From NCBI RefSeq assembly GCF_000011005.1, contig NC_013665.1:1351437-1415436 (forward strand): 64,000 nucleotides of DNA. Reading direction: 5' to 3'. A model generated the notes under the pieces. It was not told the DNA's origin. It worked only from the letters and a program-made list of their open reading frames with translations, and made no database searches. Source of the stretch: Methanocella paludicola SANAE (GTDB taxonomy: Archaea > Halobacteriota > Methanocellia > Methanocellales > Methanocellaceae). A program made the position numbers and the translations under genes. Below are positions 31,520-40,674 of this stretch, piece after piece (within the stretch, counting starts at the first letter, position 1; each line of letters starts with the position of its first letter).

Positions 31520-33016
31520 ATGACGAATATCGACGACAGGCATCACCGCTCCATACTGAAGGCAATTGCCCATCGGGCGATGCTGGAAAGAGGGCTGGAC
31601 CCGGATTTCCCGGCACAGGCACTTGCAGAGCTGGACAGGATCAACGGGCCGGCAACACAGGCTGACGCATCTACGCGCGATCTCAGAAACCTTATCTGGT
31701 GTTCCATCGACAACGATGATTCGCTCGACCTGGATCAGCTTACCGTTGCCGAAGCCATGCCCACAGGTGCCGTAAAAATACGTGTCGCCATCGCCGATGT
31801 GGACGCTGTAGTGAGGAAGCGGTCGGCAATTGACGATCATGCGCGGCAAAATACGACCTCGGTCTATACTGTTGCCGAGACATTTCCGATGCTGCCCGAA
31901 AAGCTCTCCACTGATCTCACCTCTCTCAACTATGGGTCCGACCGCCTGGCCGTCGTCATCGAAATGGTCTTTGCCGCGGATGGATCGCTTCGGAGTTCGG
32001 ACATCTACAGGGCAATGGTACGCAATCATGCAAAACTTGCATATAACAGTGTAGCCGGATGGCTGGAGGGTACCGGGCCAATGCCGCAAGGACTCGATGC
32101 GGTCGACGGTCTCCGCGAGAACCTCCGGCTCCAGGACCGCGTGGCTCAAACATTAAAGTCCATCCGCTACAAGCACGGCGCGCTTGAACTAGAAACCATA
32201 GAAGCTCGCCCGGTATTTGTCGGCGAGGAGCTCAAAGGACTGGTAACCTCAAAACAGAACCGGGCCCAGGATCTGATCGCCGAGTTCATGATCGCCGCCA
32301 ACGGCGTTGTGGCACGATATCTCGATTCTAAAAATTTTCCGGTGCTTCAGCGCGTTGTCCGCAAGCCTAAACGCTGGGACCGGATAGTCGGCCTTGCCGC
32401 TGAGCGGGGCTCATGGCTGCCACGGGCGCCCGACTCAAAGGCACTGGAGCAATTCCTGGCAACAGCCAAAGCTCAAGACCCTCTTCGATTTCCCGATCTT
32501 TCACTCAGCGTCATCAAGCTATTAGGTTCCGGCGAATACATGGTCCAGCTTCCGGGAGAGGATGGGGCCGGGCATTTCGGCCTTGCGGTAAAGGACTACG
32601 CTCATTCGACCGCCCCCAACCGCCGATACCCTGACCTGATCACGCAACGGTTACTGAAAGCGGCCATATCCGGGGTGACTCCGCCCTATGATCACGATGA
32701 GCTGGAGGCGCTCGCTGCACATTGTACCGAAGAGGAGGATGAAGCGACCAAGGTCGAACGGCAGGTAAGAAAATCCGCAGCGGCATTGCTGCTGAGATCA
32801 AGGGTCGGGGAGCAGTTCGATGCCTTCGTCACCGGCGCCACCGATCATGGGACGTGGGTCCGCATCCTGGATCCGCCCGTTGAAGGAAAGCTTGAGCATG
32901 GTTTTGAAGGCGTGGATGTCGGCTGCAGGATCCGGGTGCAGTTGATCGGCACGGACGTGGAGCGCGGGTTTATCGACTTTAAGAGGATAAAGAAAAATAA
33001 CCGGCACGGACGATAG
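31520..33016 (+). CDS. RNB-domain ribonuclease (RNase II/R-like)
   Basis: 498-residue 3'-5' exoribonuclease of the RNase II/R family. The catalytic RNB core is recognisable by CSIDNDDSLDLDQL (about 71-84), where the four Asp bind Mg, then IADVDAVV, HSTAPNRRYPDL (RNA exit) and a C-terminal S1-like part. It lacks the N-terminal cold-shock domains of bacterial RNase R, as many compact RNB proteins do. RNB enzymes are uncommon in archaea, so gene transfer from bacteria is plausible. A GGTGAT ribosome site precedes the ATG at 31520. Confidence 0.88.
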   Translation: MTNIDDRHHRSILKAIAHRAMLERGLDPDFPAQALAELDRINGPATQADASTRDLRNLIWCSIDNDDSLDLDQLTVAEAMPTGAVKIRVAIADVDAVVRKRSAIDDHARQNTTSVYTVAETFPMLPEKLSTDLTSLNYGSDRLAVVIEMVFAADGSLRSSDIYRAMVRNHAKLAYNSVAGWLEGTGPMPQGLDAVDGLRENLRLQDRVAQTLKSIRYKHGALELETIEARPVFVGEELKGLVTSKQNRAQDLIAEFMIAANGVVARYLDSKNFPVLQRVVRKPKRWDRIVGLAAERGSWLPRAPDSKALEQFLATAKAQDPLRFPDLSLSVIKLLGSGEYMVQLPGEDGAGHFGLAVKDYAHSTAPNRRYPDLITQRLLKAAISGVTPPYDHDELEALAAHCTEEEDEATKVERQVRKSAAALLLRSRVGEQFDAFVTGATDHGTWVRILDPPVEGKLEHGFEGVDVGCRIRVQLIGTDVERGFIDFKRIKKNNRHGR

Positions 33017-33049
33017 TTATTACCCGATTTTAGCGACTCTTCAAATACA

Positions 33050-33112
33050 TTTTGGCCGTATCGTCCAACTGTGCCTCGATTGTTGGACGTTACGGCGAGA
33101 AATCATTTATAT
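33050..33112 (+). promoter_or_regulatory. promoter/hairpin module, copy 1
   Basis: 63-bp module matching 37898-37960 at 53 positions. It contains the hairpin CGTCCAAC...GTTGGACG (33062-33088) and an identical right end GGCGAGAAATCATTTATAT, which looks like BRE plus TATA. The predicted start near 33133 leads into a second hairpin TTGGCGA/TCGCCA and no gene before 33292. It may drive a small RNA. Confidence 0.55.
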
Positions 33113-33292
33113 TCCAGTACCTTAGGGACAATTGGCGAGAGATCCTTCGCCATAATTTCAACCTCCTCAAAAACGAATGTGATGTGAATTCAATGAAGCG
33201 CAACTTCCGCAATTACTTCATAGACTTGACCCTCCTGGTCATACGTATATAAAGATTTATTTCCGTGCATATAAGCTCTCTATAATGATCTG

Positions 33293-33922
33293 TCAACTAT
33301 CCTGTAATATCCTGAGTATGGCCTCTGCATCAATGTCCTGCCCGTGTGACGGGCAGAATCGCCTCACGCCGCCCTCTATCATTTTCTTCAGGCTTTGCTT
33401 TATGTCATCTGGCTCTCCGGTATAAAGGCCTGCGAGAAAATCTCCTACAGCACAATTACCGTCGCTCGCCAGGGCCGAGATCGAGCCCTCTGTGTGGCCT
33501 GGCGTCAGGAATACTCTGGCATCTATTCCATAGTCTTCCAGGCTTATGTCGTCTTTGACGACTACTTCGACATTTGTTCCTTCAAAATTCAGATACCTGG
33601 CATGCTTTGCCGCCGACCTCGAGACCGGGGAATTCTCGCCTCTTTCGAGGTATTCCGAGTCAGGCCAGCCCGCCATGACCGGCACCTTCAGCGCTGCCTT
33701 TAGCGCGTGTAAGCTCCCGCAGTGGTCCCAGTGGGCATGAGTGACAATAATGAGGTTAACACTGCCCTGAGATATCCCGGCCTCTCTCAGGGCTTTCAGG
33801 ATCTTCCGCTCGTTACCCGGGGCGCCAGTATCGACGATCGCAGTCCGATCGCCCTGGATAAAAAAGACACGAGAGTTACTATCTATCCTGGAATCGATAA
33901 GCTGGCTCATACTTTGTAACAA
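33293..33922 (-). CDS. metallo-beta-lactamase-fold hydrolase
   Basis: 209-residue MBL-fold protein. Metal ligands are visible: HAHWDH (about 61-66), the TPGHTEGS His, VGDF Asp and CPSHGQD His, i.e. a full binuclear zinc site. It resembles glyoxalase II/hydroxyacylglutathione-hydrolase-like proteins of prokaryotes; the substrate is not decidable. Start may be Met1 or Met5. It lies 19 bp downstream of a histidine kinase gene on the same strand, so the two may share an mRNA. Confidence 0.9.
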   Translation of the reverse strand: MLQSMSQLIDSRIDSNSRVFFIQGDRTAIVDTGAPGNERKILKALREAGISQGSVNLIIVTHAHWDHCGSLHALKAALKVPVMAGWPDSEYLERGENSPVSRSAAKHARYLNFEGTNVEVVVKDDISLEDYGIDARVFLTPGHTEGSISALASDGNCAVGDFLAGLYTGEPDDIKQSLKKMIEGGVRRFCPSHGQDIDAEAILRILQDS

Positions 33923-33941
33923 AAGTCATAAGCATATAAAA

Positions 33942-35525
33942 TTATTCATGTGCAGGAAGCTCGACCACGAACCGTGCGCCTTCTCCATGCTCCCCGGGCA
34001 CACGGTCTTCCACCCACACCCTGCCCTGATAGTCATTGACCAGCGTCTTCACCAGCCTCAGGCCGAGGCCCCTGCGGATCGCCCTCCGCTCACTCTTTTT
34101 AATATCGGCGAACAGGTTCTTCTTCTGTTCATCGGGGATGCCAGGTCCGTTGTCCTCGATGGCAACACGATAATACTTTTTACCTTCGTCAATAGCTGTT
34201 GTCAGCTCTATATTAATTATAATGGGACCCTGAGAATGCTTAATAGAGTTACCCACAAGGTTCGAGAAAACGTCTAGTAGAAGCTCATTCGCCTCGACCA
34301 AGCGATCCGCCACAGGCGTATAATTAATAGTCACATCCCGGCCATGGACGCTCTTGTATTCATCACGTACCTGTGACAGCACCTCGCCCAGGTCAAGGAC
34401 ACGCGGGGGCACCTCGCCGGCCTCAAGCCTGCGCAGCTTCTTCACATTATCGATAAGCTTAGAGCTATGCTCGATGATCTCCAGGGGCTTTTCGACCAGC
34501 TCTTTATCCTTACCTTGAAGGCCCAGCAGCTCGATGGCCATCTCAAGATAGCCCATCATTGCCTGGTTCATGTTATTGATGTCGTGGCTCATCAAGTCCA
34601 CATAAAGCTCCGCCTGCGACTTAGACTTCTCAAGCTCCAGCTCGGCATTTCTCCGCTCGGTGATGTCCTCGTACGTGCCCAGGATGCCCACGACGTTGCC
34701 CTCGCTGTCGTGCATGGGGATCTTATTCGTGTCGAGCCATGCGTGCTTTCCGCCTGCCTGAAGCTGGGGCTCGATAATATGATACAGGGGCTTATCCGAA
34801 TCCATGACCCGGCGGTCGTCTCTCCGGAATGCCTCGGCCTCTTCCATCGACCAGGCCAGGTCATAGTCAGTCTTACCGACAATGTCCTCGGGGGCCTCCA
34901 CGCCGGCAAAACGCGCGAAAACCGTATTACAGCCAAGGTAGACGGAATTGATATCCTTCCAGAAGACGGCCTGCGGGATATTATCCATGACCAGACGCAG
35001 CATTTCCGTCGATTTACGGGCTGCATCCTCCGTCTTCTTACGTTCCGTAATGTCCTCGATCACGGCGATAAAATATTGTGACGTCCGCGCACGGACAATG
35101 GAGACGGTAAGATGTATCCACACGATGGAGTGGTCCTTACGTATATACCGCTTATCGGTCGAATACGTATCGGCCTCTCCTTTTATCAAGCCGTTCATAC
35201 TATTCAAGTCTCTTCCCAGGTCATCGGGATGCGTGATGCTCTGGAAGGTCATTTTTATTAATTCCACCTGCGTATAGCCGGTAATATCGCAAAACTTTTG
35301 ATTCACGCGTATAAAGTGCCCGTCGAGGGTCAGGTGTGCAATGCCTACGGCCGCGAGGTTAAACGTCGCCCTGAACCGCTCTTCGCTCTCCCGCAGGGCC
35401 TCGTCAGCTATATCCCTCTCTTTCTCTGCCCTTTTTAGCGCTTTGACCCGGGCCCTCAGCTCCTTTATTTCTTGAGATACCTGCTCTTCGCTCTTGCTAT
35501 CTTCCAGTACAGGGTTGGGATGCAC
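33942..35525 (-). CDS. PAS-domain sensor histidine kinase (cytosolic)
   Basis: 527 residues: coiled coil (about 12-45), a PAS domain with PAC (about 47-165; [22 protein letters not shown]), a second PAS/PAC (about 170-290; [23 protein letters not shown]), then the dimerisation/phosphoacceptor helix with [10 protein letters not shown], and the ATPase domain ([26 protein letters not shown]). No membrane segment or signal peptide is present, so it senses a cytosolic cue. The H-box HDINN differs from the usual HE(L/I)R and is shared with the two other kinases in this window. No response regulator is nearby. Confidence 0.93.
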   Translation of the reverse strand: MHPNPVLEDSKSEEQVSQEIKELRARVKALKRAEKERDIADEALRESEERFRATFNLAAVGIAHLTLDGHFIRVNQKFCDITGYTQVELIKMTFQSITHPDDLGRDLNSMNGLIKGEADTYSTDKRYIRKDHSIVWIHLTVSIVRARTSQYFIAVIEDITERKKTEDAARKSTEMLRLVMDNIPQAVFWKDINSVYLGCNTVFARFAGVEAPEDIVGKTDYDLAWSMEEAEAFRRDDRRVMDSDKPLYHIIEPQLQAGGKHAWLDTNKIPMHDSEGNVVGILGTYEDITERRNAELELEKSKSQAELYVDLMSHDINNMNQAMMGYLEMAIELLGLQGKDKELVEKPLEIIEHSSKLIDNVKKLRRLEAGEVPPRVLDLGEVLSQVRDEYKSVHGRDVTINYTPVADRLVEANELLLDVFSNLVGNSIKHSQGPIIINIELTTAIDEGKKYYRVAIEDNGPGIPDEQKKNLFADIKKSERRAIRRGLGLRLVKTLVNDYQGRVWVEDRVPGEHGEGARFVVELPAHE

Positions 35526-35703
35526 GCCTCATTCCGCCGGGTCTGTTCTCTAACGATTAAATTATTAATATAATGTTAAAGCTATATGTATAAATTTCAT
35601 TTGCTTTCCTGCCATATTATACCAAAATCTCAAAGTACATATATTATAAAATCGAATTTTTATAATACATATTTTTTACATAGTGGCGGAACGGTGACAT
35701 GCA

Positions 35704-37881
35704 GTGGCATCGATAAAGGTAAAAGTGATCGTCCTTGTACTCCTGATGATCCTTCCTATTATTTTAATAGGGGCTGCAGGCACCCTGTACTTCCAGTACA
35801 CCATCCGGCAAACCATATGGGACGACAACCTGGCGCAGGCGAAGGCCATATCCGCGATGACGCCGGAGTATATGGGCGCCTCGCAATTATACCTTACTAG
35901 CATTGCGGACCGGCCTCTGGTAGTAAGAGCTATGGAGAACGGGGATACGGCCTTTTTAACTTCGATGGCCGCTTATGCGAACAGCACCGAGCGCATTAAC
36001 AGCGTGTACTTTACCGATAAGAACGGCACCGTTCTGGCCGCCACGGCTCCCTTGTCCGGCCTGATCGGTACCAGTGCCGTCGACCGGCCATATGTCAATA
36101 ATGTGACCATGACGGGCATGCCATACATCGGGGATACGGAGCCCGGCATAGACAGGACGCCCGTAGTCGCCATCGGCGTCCCGGTAAAGAACAATAACGG
36201 GACGGTGATCGGCGTCATGGTCGGTACTATCGACCTCGACGACTATGCGAAAACCGTGCTCGGCACGCAGGTGAAGAACCAGCAATACATATACCTGGTG
36301 AACCGCACGGGCCACATCATCGTACACAACAACCCTCAATATGTGTTAGAGATGCGCGATTATACGTCCGTACCGGCAGTACAGCGTGTACTGAACGGCG
36401 AAACCGGCGTTATGGAGAACCATAACCCCGTGGAAAATGACGACCGGCTGGCCGCATATACACCGATAAAGACCCTTGGCTGGGGCGTGATCGTAGCCAT
36501 ACCAGTAAATGTGGCCTACGAGCCCGTCAGGAACGCCACAACATGGATGGTAGCCATTGTCGCCACTACCGTCATTCTTTCCATGATACTAGGGCTCTAC
36601 GTCGGCAACGGTATTACCTCCCCGATAACGAAGCTCTCGACCGCCGTCAAGATGGCAGGCGAGAGCGAAAATTACCGGCACATGCTGCCGCTCGGCAGGG
36701 ACGATGAGATCGGGGAGCTTGCCCGCTCGTTCAGCGGTATGATGGATATTATAAAAAAGGATATCGAGGAGCTCAAGCGGACAGGGGACGCGCTAAGAAA
36801 GGGCCAGCATATCCTCACGAAGTCTCAGGAGGTCGCCCATGTCGGTAACTGGGCCTGGAACGTGCAGACGGGAGAGCTTACCGGCTCGCCCGAATGCGAC
36901 CGGATATTCGGTTATGAGCCCGGCCAGGTCAGGCCGTCGCACAATTGGGCTATTTCACGCGTTCATCCCGATGACCGAAAGATCATGGAGGGCCTTATGG
37001 AAACCGCGATACGGACGGGCAAGCGCGGGGGCGCGGACTATCGTATCGTGAGGCCGGACGGGACTATCAGGTATGTGAACACGATCGTTGACAAGATCGT
37101 CCACGATAAAGCTGGAAAAGTCAAGTGGCTCTACGGCATCAGCCAGGACATCACTGAGCGGAAGCAGGCCGAGGAGAGCATGAAGGAGGCCAAGCAGCGG
37201 GCCGAGCTGTACCTCGACCTCATGGGCCACGATATCAACAACATCAACCAGGTCGCCATGGGGTACCTGGAGCTCGCTAACGACCGGCTGCCGCTCAGCG
37301 AAGAGGAAAAAGAGCTCATATCCACGCCCCTGGACGCCCTTAAGAGCAGCGCCCGGCTCATCGAGAACGTCCGGAAGCTCCAGCGCTCGAAGGAGGGCGA
37401 CCTGAAGACGGAGGTCATCGACATGGGCGATGTCCTGTCCGACGTACGGGACGACTACCTGCGCACATCTTCCGACAGCATCGTCATCCGCTATGAGAAA
37501 AAGGAAAGCTGCCATGTCCTCGCCAACAGCCTCATACGGGACGTCTTCGGCAACCTCATCGGGAACGCCATCAAGCACTCCGAAGGCCGAAAGCCCGTCG
37601 AGATCGATATCCGTCAGGATACCATGGTCGAGAACGGAAAAGATTATTGCCGTGTCGCCATCGAGGATAACGGCCCGGGCATCCCCGACCAGCTCAAGCA
37701 GAAGCTGTTCCACCGCTTCCAGCGGGGCGATACGCACGCCCATGGCAAAGGCCTGGGGCTATACCTGGTAAGGACCCTCGTCGAGGACTACCATGGCCGG
37801 GCCTGGGTCGAGGACCGGGTGCCGGGTGACCACACAAAGGGCTCCCGGTTCGTGGTCATTTTACCGCTGGCCGGTAACTGA
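35704..37881 (+). CDS. membrane sensor histidine kinase (dCACHE-HAMP-PAS)
   Basis: 725 residues. Helix 1 (about 7-30), an extracytoplasmic double-CACHE ligand domain (about 35-275; NSVYFTDKNGTVLAATAP, DRPYVNNV), helix 2 (about 283-300), HAMP (about 300-355), PAS (about 370-490; WAWNVQTGELTGSPECDRIFGY), a phosphoacceptor helix with MGHDINNINQ, and an ATPase domain ([27 protein letters not shown]). The GTG start at 35704 is used; the ATG at 35699 is out of frame and ends at once. It is divergent from the previous kinase. The CACHE domain suggests sensing of a small extracellular metabolite. Confidence 0.93.
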   Translation: MASIKVKVIVLVLLMILPIILIGAAGTLYFQYTIRQTIWDDNLAQAKAISAMTPEYMGASQLYLTSIADRPLVVRAMENGDTAFLTSMAAYANSTERINSVYFTDKNGTVLAATAPLSGLIGTSAVDRPYVNNVTMTGMPYIGDTEPGIDRTPVVAIGVPVKNNNGTVIGVMVGTIDLDDYAKTVLGTQVKNQQYIYLVNRTGHIIVHNNPQYVLEMRDYTSVPAVQRVLNGETGVMENHNPVENDDRLAAYTPIKTLGWGVIVAIPVNVAYEPVRNATTWMVAIVATTVILSMILGLYVGNGITSPITKLSTAVKMAGESENYRHMLPLGRDDEIGELARSFSGMMDIIKKDIEELKRTGDALRKGQHILTKSQEVAHVGNWAWNVQTGELTGSPECDRIFGYEPGQVRPSHNWAISRVHPDDRKIMEGLMETAIRTGKRGGADYRIVRPDGTIRYVNTIVDKIVHDKAGKVKWLYGISQDITERKQAEESMKEAKQRAELYLDLMGHDINNINQVAMGYLELANDRLPLSEEEKELISTPLDALKSSARLIENVRKLQRSKEGDLKTEVIDMGDVLSDVRDDYLRTSSDSIVIRYEKKESCHVLANSLIRDVFGNLIGNAIKHSEGRKPVEIDIRQDTMVENGKDYCRVAIEDNGPGIPDQLKQKLFHRFQRGDTHAHGKGLGLYLVRTLVEDYHGRAWVEDRVPGDHTKGSRFVVILPLAGN

Positions 37882-37897
37882 CAGCATATTTTATACC

Positions 37898-37960
37898 TTT
37901 TGGCCAAATCGTCCAACTGTGGCGCAATAGTTGGATGATGGGGCGAGAAATCATTTATAT
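37898..37960 (+). promoter_or_regulatory. promoter/hairpin module, copy 2
   Basis: Second copy of the 63-bp module at 33050-33112. The hairpin stem is kept (CGTCCAACT / AGTTGGATG, with one G-U pair) while the loop differs, and TCATTTATAT is identical. The predicted start is near 37986, inside a perfect palindrome. Confidence 0.55.
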
Positions 37961-37980
37961 GTCACCCGATAAAGTACTGG

Positions 37981-38060
37981 TTGTAGCATTGCTACAACAT
38001 ACCTTAACCCCCCAAGATCAAGAACAATAAAAACGATGCCGAGGCCAGGGGCCTCGGCAT
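37981..38060 (+). ncRNA. candidate structured small RNA or leader
   Basis: Two strong hairpins follow the module promoter: TTGTAGCATTGCTACAA (37981-37997, perfect 17-nt palindrome) and ATGCCGAGGCC-AGG-GGCCTCGGCAT (38036-38060, 11-bp perfect stem). The gene-free interval 37882-38247 has no convincing open frame. It may be a small RNA, or a long 5' leader of the gene at 38248. The end of the transcript cannot be set; a T-tract at 38167-38177 is a candidate. Confidence 0.4.
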
Positions 38061-38247
38061 GTGAGAAATGGAGATGTATTGACGTATGAACGAAAACGTT
38101 TGCCTCTACAGGGGTGATGCGAGAAAGCCCTCCGGCAGTACCAGGATTTGATCACCTCATACTAACCTCCTATTTTTTTCTGGTCCTCTACTCACCGTTT
38201 TCTTGCGGAAAGCCTTTTATGATACTATCGAAAACTAGTATACAATT

Positions 38248-39321
38248 ATGGCCGATGAGGTGAGGGGCGCTACCATTCATTATTTTTCGGGTACGGGTAA
38301 CACTTTCCGGGCAGCATCAATTGTAAAGAAAAAGCTCGAAGATAACAGGTACCGGGTCCGGCTCTGGAACGTTGAAAAGGGCATGAATAATTCATCTGAC
38401 AGCCTTGACATTTTTGCTTTTCCCGTATATGCCTATGATGTCCCCGAGATCATGATGCGATACATACATGGCCTTGCGCCGGTAAAGAAAAAGAAGGCGG
38501 CGGTCATCGCAGTCCATGGTATGCTCTGGCAAAAGCCCGTAATACCGGGCGATGGCGGCGACCCGGGATACTCTTTCGAGCACGCACGATGGGCTCTATC
38601 AAGAAAGGGCTATGACGTATCCTTTACCATGGCGGTCGGTTATCCTCACAGCATATCGATGCTGATCAGCACGCCGCCTCCCGCTGAGATAAGTAAGATA
38701 CGGCAATCATCAGATAATCGTGTGGAATCGTTCGCGGAAAAAATAGCCGCCGGAACTAGAAGCCTGCAAAAATGCGGCTTACTTCCGATCGCCTATTCCA
38801 TTTTCCCCGGCATAATTTTCAGCATCTTCGGCCGGCGTGGCCTCGGAAAGCTCTATGTGGCCGACACGGCCTGTATCAAGTGCGGTAAATGCGTTGCGTC
38901 CTGCCCGGTAAAAGCTATTCGATTTTCGCTGGGGCACCCGCGATGGGGCTGGAAATGCCAGGGCTGTCAGCGCTGCATTAACATCTGCCCTCAGAAAGCC
39001 GTTCAGGCCTCTCTGCCGCGGGCTTTTGCCATGATCGCGGGCCTTTTCATACCATGGAATATGTTTGCCTTTAACCTAATCTCCGCCACACACCCTTCAG
39101 GCATATCGGGAACAGCCCTCGAGATCGCCGCATGGGCACTGCTATATCTTATCTTCCTCTTCATCGCAGATAAGCTCATATTCGTGATGGAAGTCATCCC
39201 CATAGTAGGGAAAGTCATGAGCCTGAACTTAAGCAGTCCCAACCGGCGATATATGGACCCGCTCTTTACGTCGGTTATAAACGAGGATACAGCTGAAAAA
39301 GCCGAAATAAAGATACCCTGA
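38248..39321 (+). CDS. EFR1-type flavodoxin-ferredoxin membrane protein
   Basis: 357 residues: an N-terminal flavodoxin-like domain (FSGTGNTFRAASI at about 12-24; HGMLWQKP), then two [4Fe-4S] motifs (CIKCGKCVASCPVKAI and CQGCQRCINICPQKAV, about 210-255), and a C-terminal membrane part with about two helices (about 260-325). It fits the EFR1 family, which combines flavodoxin and ferredoxin domains in anaerobes and is thought to shuttle electrons. The membrane tail is a less common addition. Its promoter may be the hairpin region upstream. Confidence 0.88.
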   Translation: MADEVRGATIHYFSGTGNTFRAASIVKKKLEDNRYRVRLWNVEKGMNNSSDSLDIFAFPVYAYDVPEIMMRYIHGLAPVKKKKAAVIAVHGMLWQKPVIPGDGGDPGYSFEHARWALSRKGYDVSFTMAVGYPHSISMLISTPPPAEISKIRQSSDNRVESFAEKIAAGTRSLQKCGLLPIAYSIFPGIIFSIFGRRGLGKLYVADTACIKCGKCVASCPVKAIRFSLGHPRWGWKCQGCQRCINICPQKAVQASLPRAFAMIAGLFIPWNMFAFNLISATHPSGISGTALEIAAWALLYLIFLFIADKLIFVMEVIPIVGKVMSLNLSSPNRRYMDPLFTSVINEDTAEKAEIKIP

Positions 39322-39780
39322 TCATTTTATTACGCGGGCAATGTGGCCGTTTTCCCAGGCAATGCCGATGCTCGTGGTGTTAAGCGTTCTGCCGGCCTCT
39401 TTATCTATCATCGCCAGGGTGATATGCACGGGCGGCTTATCTTTATCCATATCCTCGGGGCTGTATGACCAGTAGATTTTTCTATCTGTGGTAACGGCGT
39501 CCTGCCCGTTATTTTTGACCTTAAAGTCGGGCGATTCCCAGGACAGGAAATAGCCATAATCCGTATGCCAGAGGAAGCTTACGGTGCTATTATTGATCGA
39601 TGAAGGATATTCGGGCGTCAGGCCGATCCCTACAGTCGATGACATCAGGGGCGTATAGTTCGGCCTGTCTGCTATAATTCCCAGAGGTACGCTGCTTGTT
39701 ATCGCCTTATACCCGGCGCAGCCGCAGGCCAGAAATGCTATTGTCAGGAGACAGATTATGGCAATGCACTTTCCTCTCAT
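39322..39780 (-). CDS. predicted lipoprotein
   Basis: 152 residues with an N-terminal hydrophobic signal ending in the lipobox-like LACGC (Cys at about 19-21), so lipid attachment outside the membrane is likely. The mature part is soluble and beta-rich, with WESPDFKVKNNGQDA and WSYSPEDMDK segments; no family is recognised. It ends exactly where the convergent EFR1 gene ends. Confidence 0.7.
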   Translation of the reverse strand: MRGKCIAIICLLTIAFLACGCAGYKAITSSVPLGIIADRPNYTPLMSSTVGIGLTPEYPSSINNSTVSFLWHTDYGYFLSWESPDFKVKNNGQDAVTTDRKIYWSYSPEDMDKDKPPVHITLAMIDKEAGRTLNTTSIGIAWENGHIARVIK

Positions 39781-39928
39781 GATCCCTGAATATTTTTATA
39801 GCTGCATATATTTAAAGAGGTGTTTTCAAGCAAGAAGTTCTTAAGCTGTGACTTTATTAAAAGACATCAGTATAAAAAGAATGAATGATGCCTCCAGGAC
39901 CTTTTATGGTAGGAGGCGAAATAATGTT

Positions 39929-40570
39929 TTAATTCTTATTACGCATCGAGACGATCCACGTCGCTACGCATCCCGCGACTAACAGCGACAAAACCTGCGG
40001 GATCACGTAAGGCGTCGGCTGTGGCGTTGCGGTCGGAGTAGACGGTGTCGCAGTAACGGGCTGTGATGTGGGCGCAACGGTCGCAGTGGGCGTTACCGCT
40101 CCCTGCCCGGGCATCGGGAAATCCGTATATTCGAATCCCTTATAGACGCGTATCGTCACGATGTTCGAGTCCCTGGAGATGGGAAGCTCCACGAACTTGA
40201 GCGACCCGATCGAGTTCGGAGAGACTTTGTCTCCCGTGTAGGTGCGCTCGTCCAGCTTGTACACGTTGCCCTTATCGTCGATGAACTCGAGTTTCAGGTC
40301 GCCGTCCTCGGTCGTGTTCCCGTGGTTCTCGTACTGGTAGAACAGGCGGAACCATTTCACACGCTCGAGGGGCGTGGTGGTCTGAGTGCTTCCCTTACGG
40401 TCGTCACCGATCTCGACGTACTGTAAGTGCGCCTCGACCTGGCTTCTCAGCCCGTATGCCGAATAGCCCAGCGGTATCGTCACCTGGTCGGCATGCGCTG
40501 CCGGCGCGGATACCATGCCCAGTGAAACGATGAATAGCAGCGCGACTAAGGCGCTCATCATTCGAGACAT
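39929..40570 (-). CDS. secreted protein with Thr/Pro linker and C-terminal anchor
   Basis: 213 residues. A signal peptide (1-27, ending AAHA) is followed by a beta-rich domain (about 30-150; VKWFRLFYQYENHGN, KLEFIDDKGNVYKLDE) that resembles the DUF4352/telomeric-repeat-type immunoglobulin folds. Then come a Thr/Pro/Ala linker (about 160-190) and a hydrophobic C-terminal helix with a basic end (MRNKN). This is the usual archaeal surface-protein plan. Divergent from the MFS gene at 40675. Function unknown. Confidence 0.75.
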   Translation of the reverse strand: MSRMMSALVALLFIVSLGMVSAPAAHADQVTIPLGYSAYGLRSQVEAHLQYVEIGDDRKGSTQTTTPLERVKWFRLFYQYENHGNTTEDGDLKLEFIDDKGNVYKLDERTYTGDKVSPNSIGSLKFVELPISRDSNIVTIRVYKGFEYTDFPMPGQGAVTPTATVAPTSQPVTATPSTPTATPQPTPYVIPQVLSLLVAGCVATWIVSMRNKN

Positions 40571-40674
40571 GGTTGCTTAATTATTCCCGGCTTAGCTTTA
40601 AACTTTCTGATAGGGCGGACCACCTCTTATTTATAAGTAAAAGATGAGAAAGGACACTATTCCAGGGGCATCCT

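Noticed and set aside
33052-33252. 66-codon frame
   Set aside because: It begins inside the promoter/hairpin module and has no protein character.
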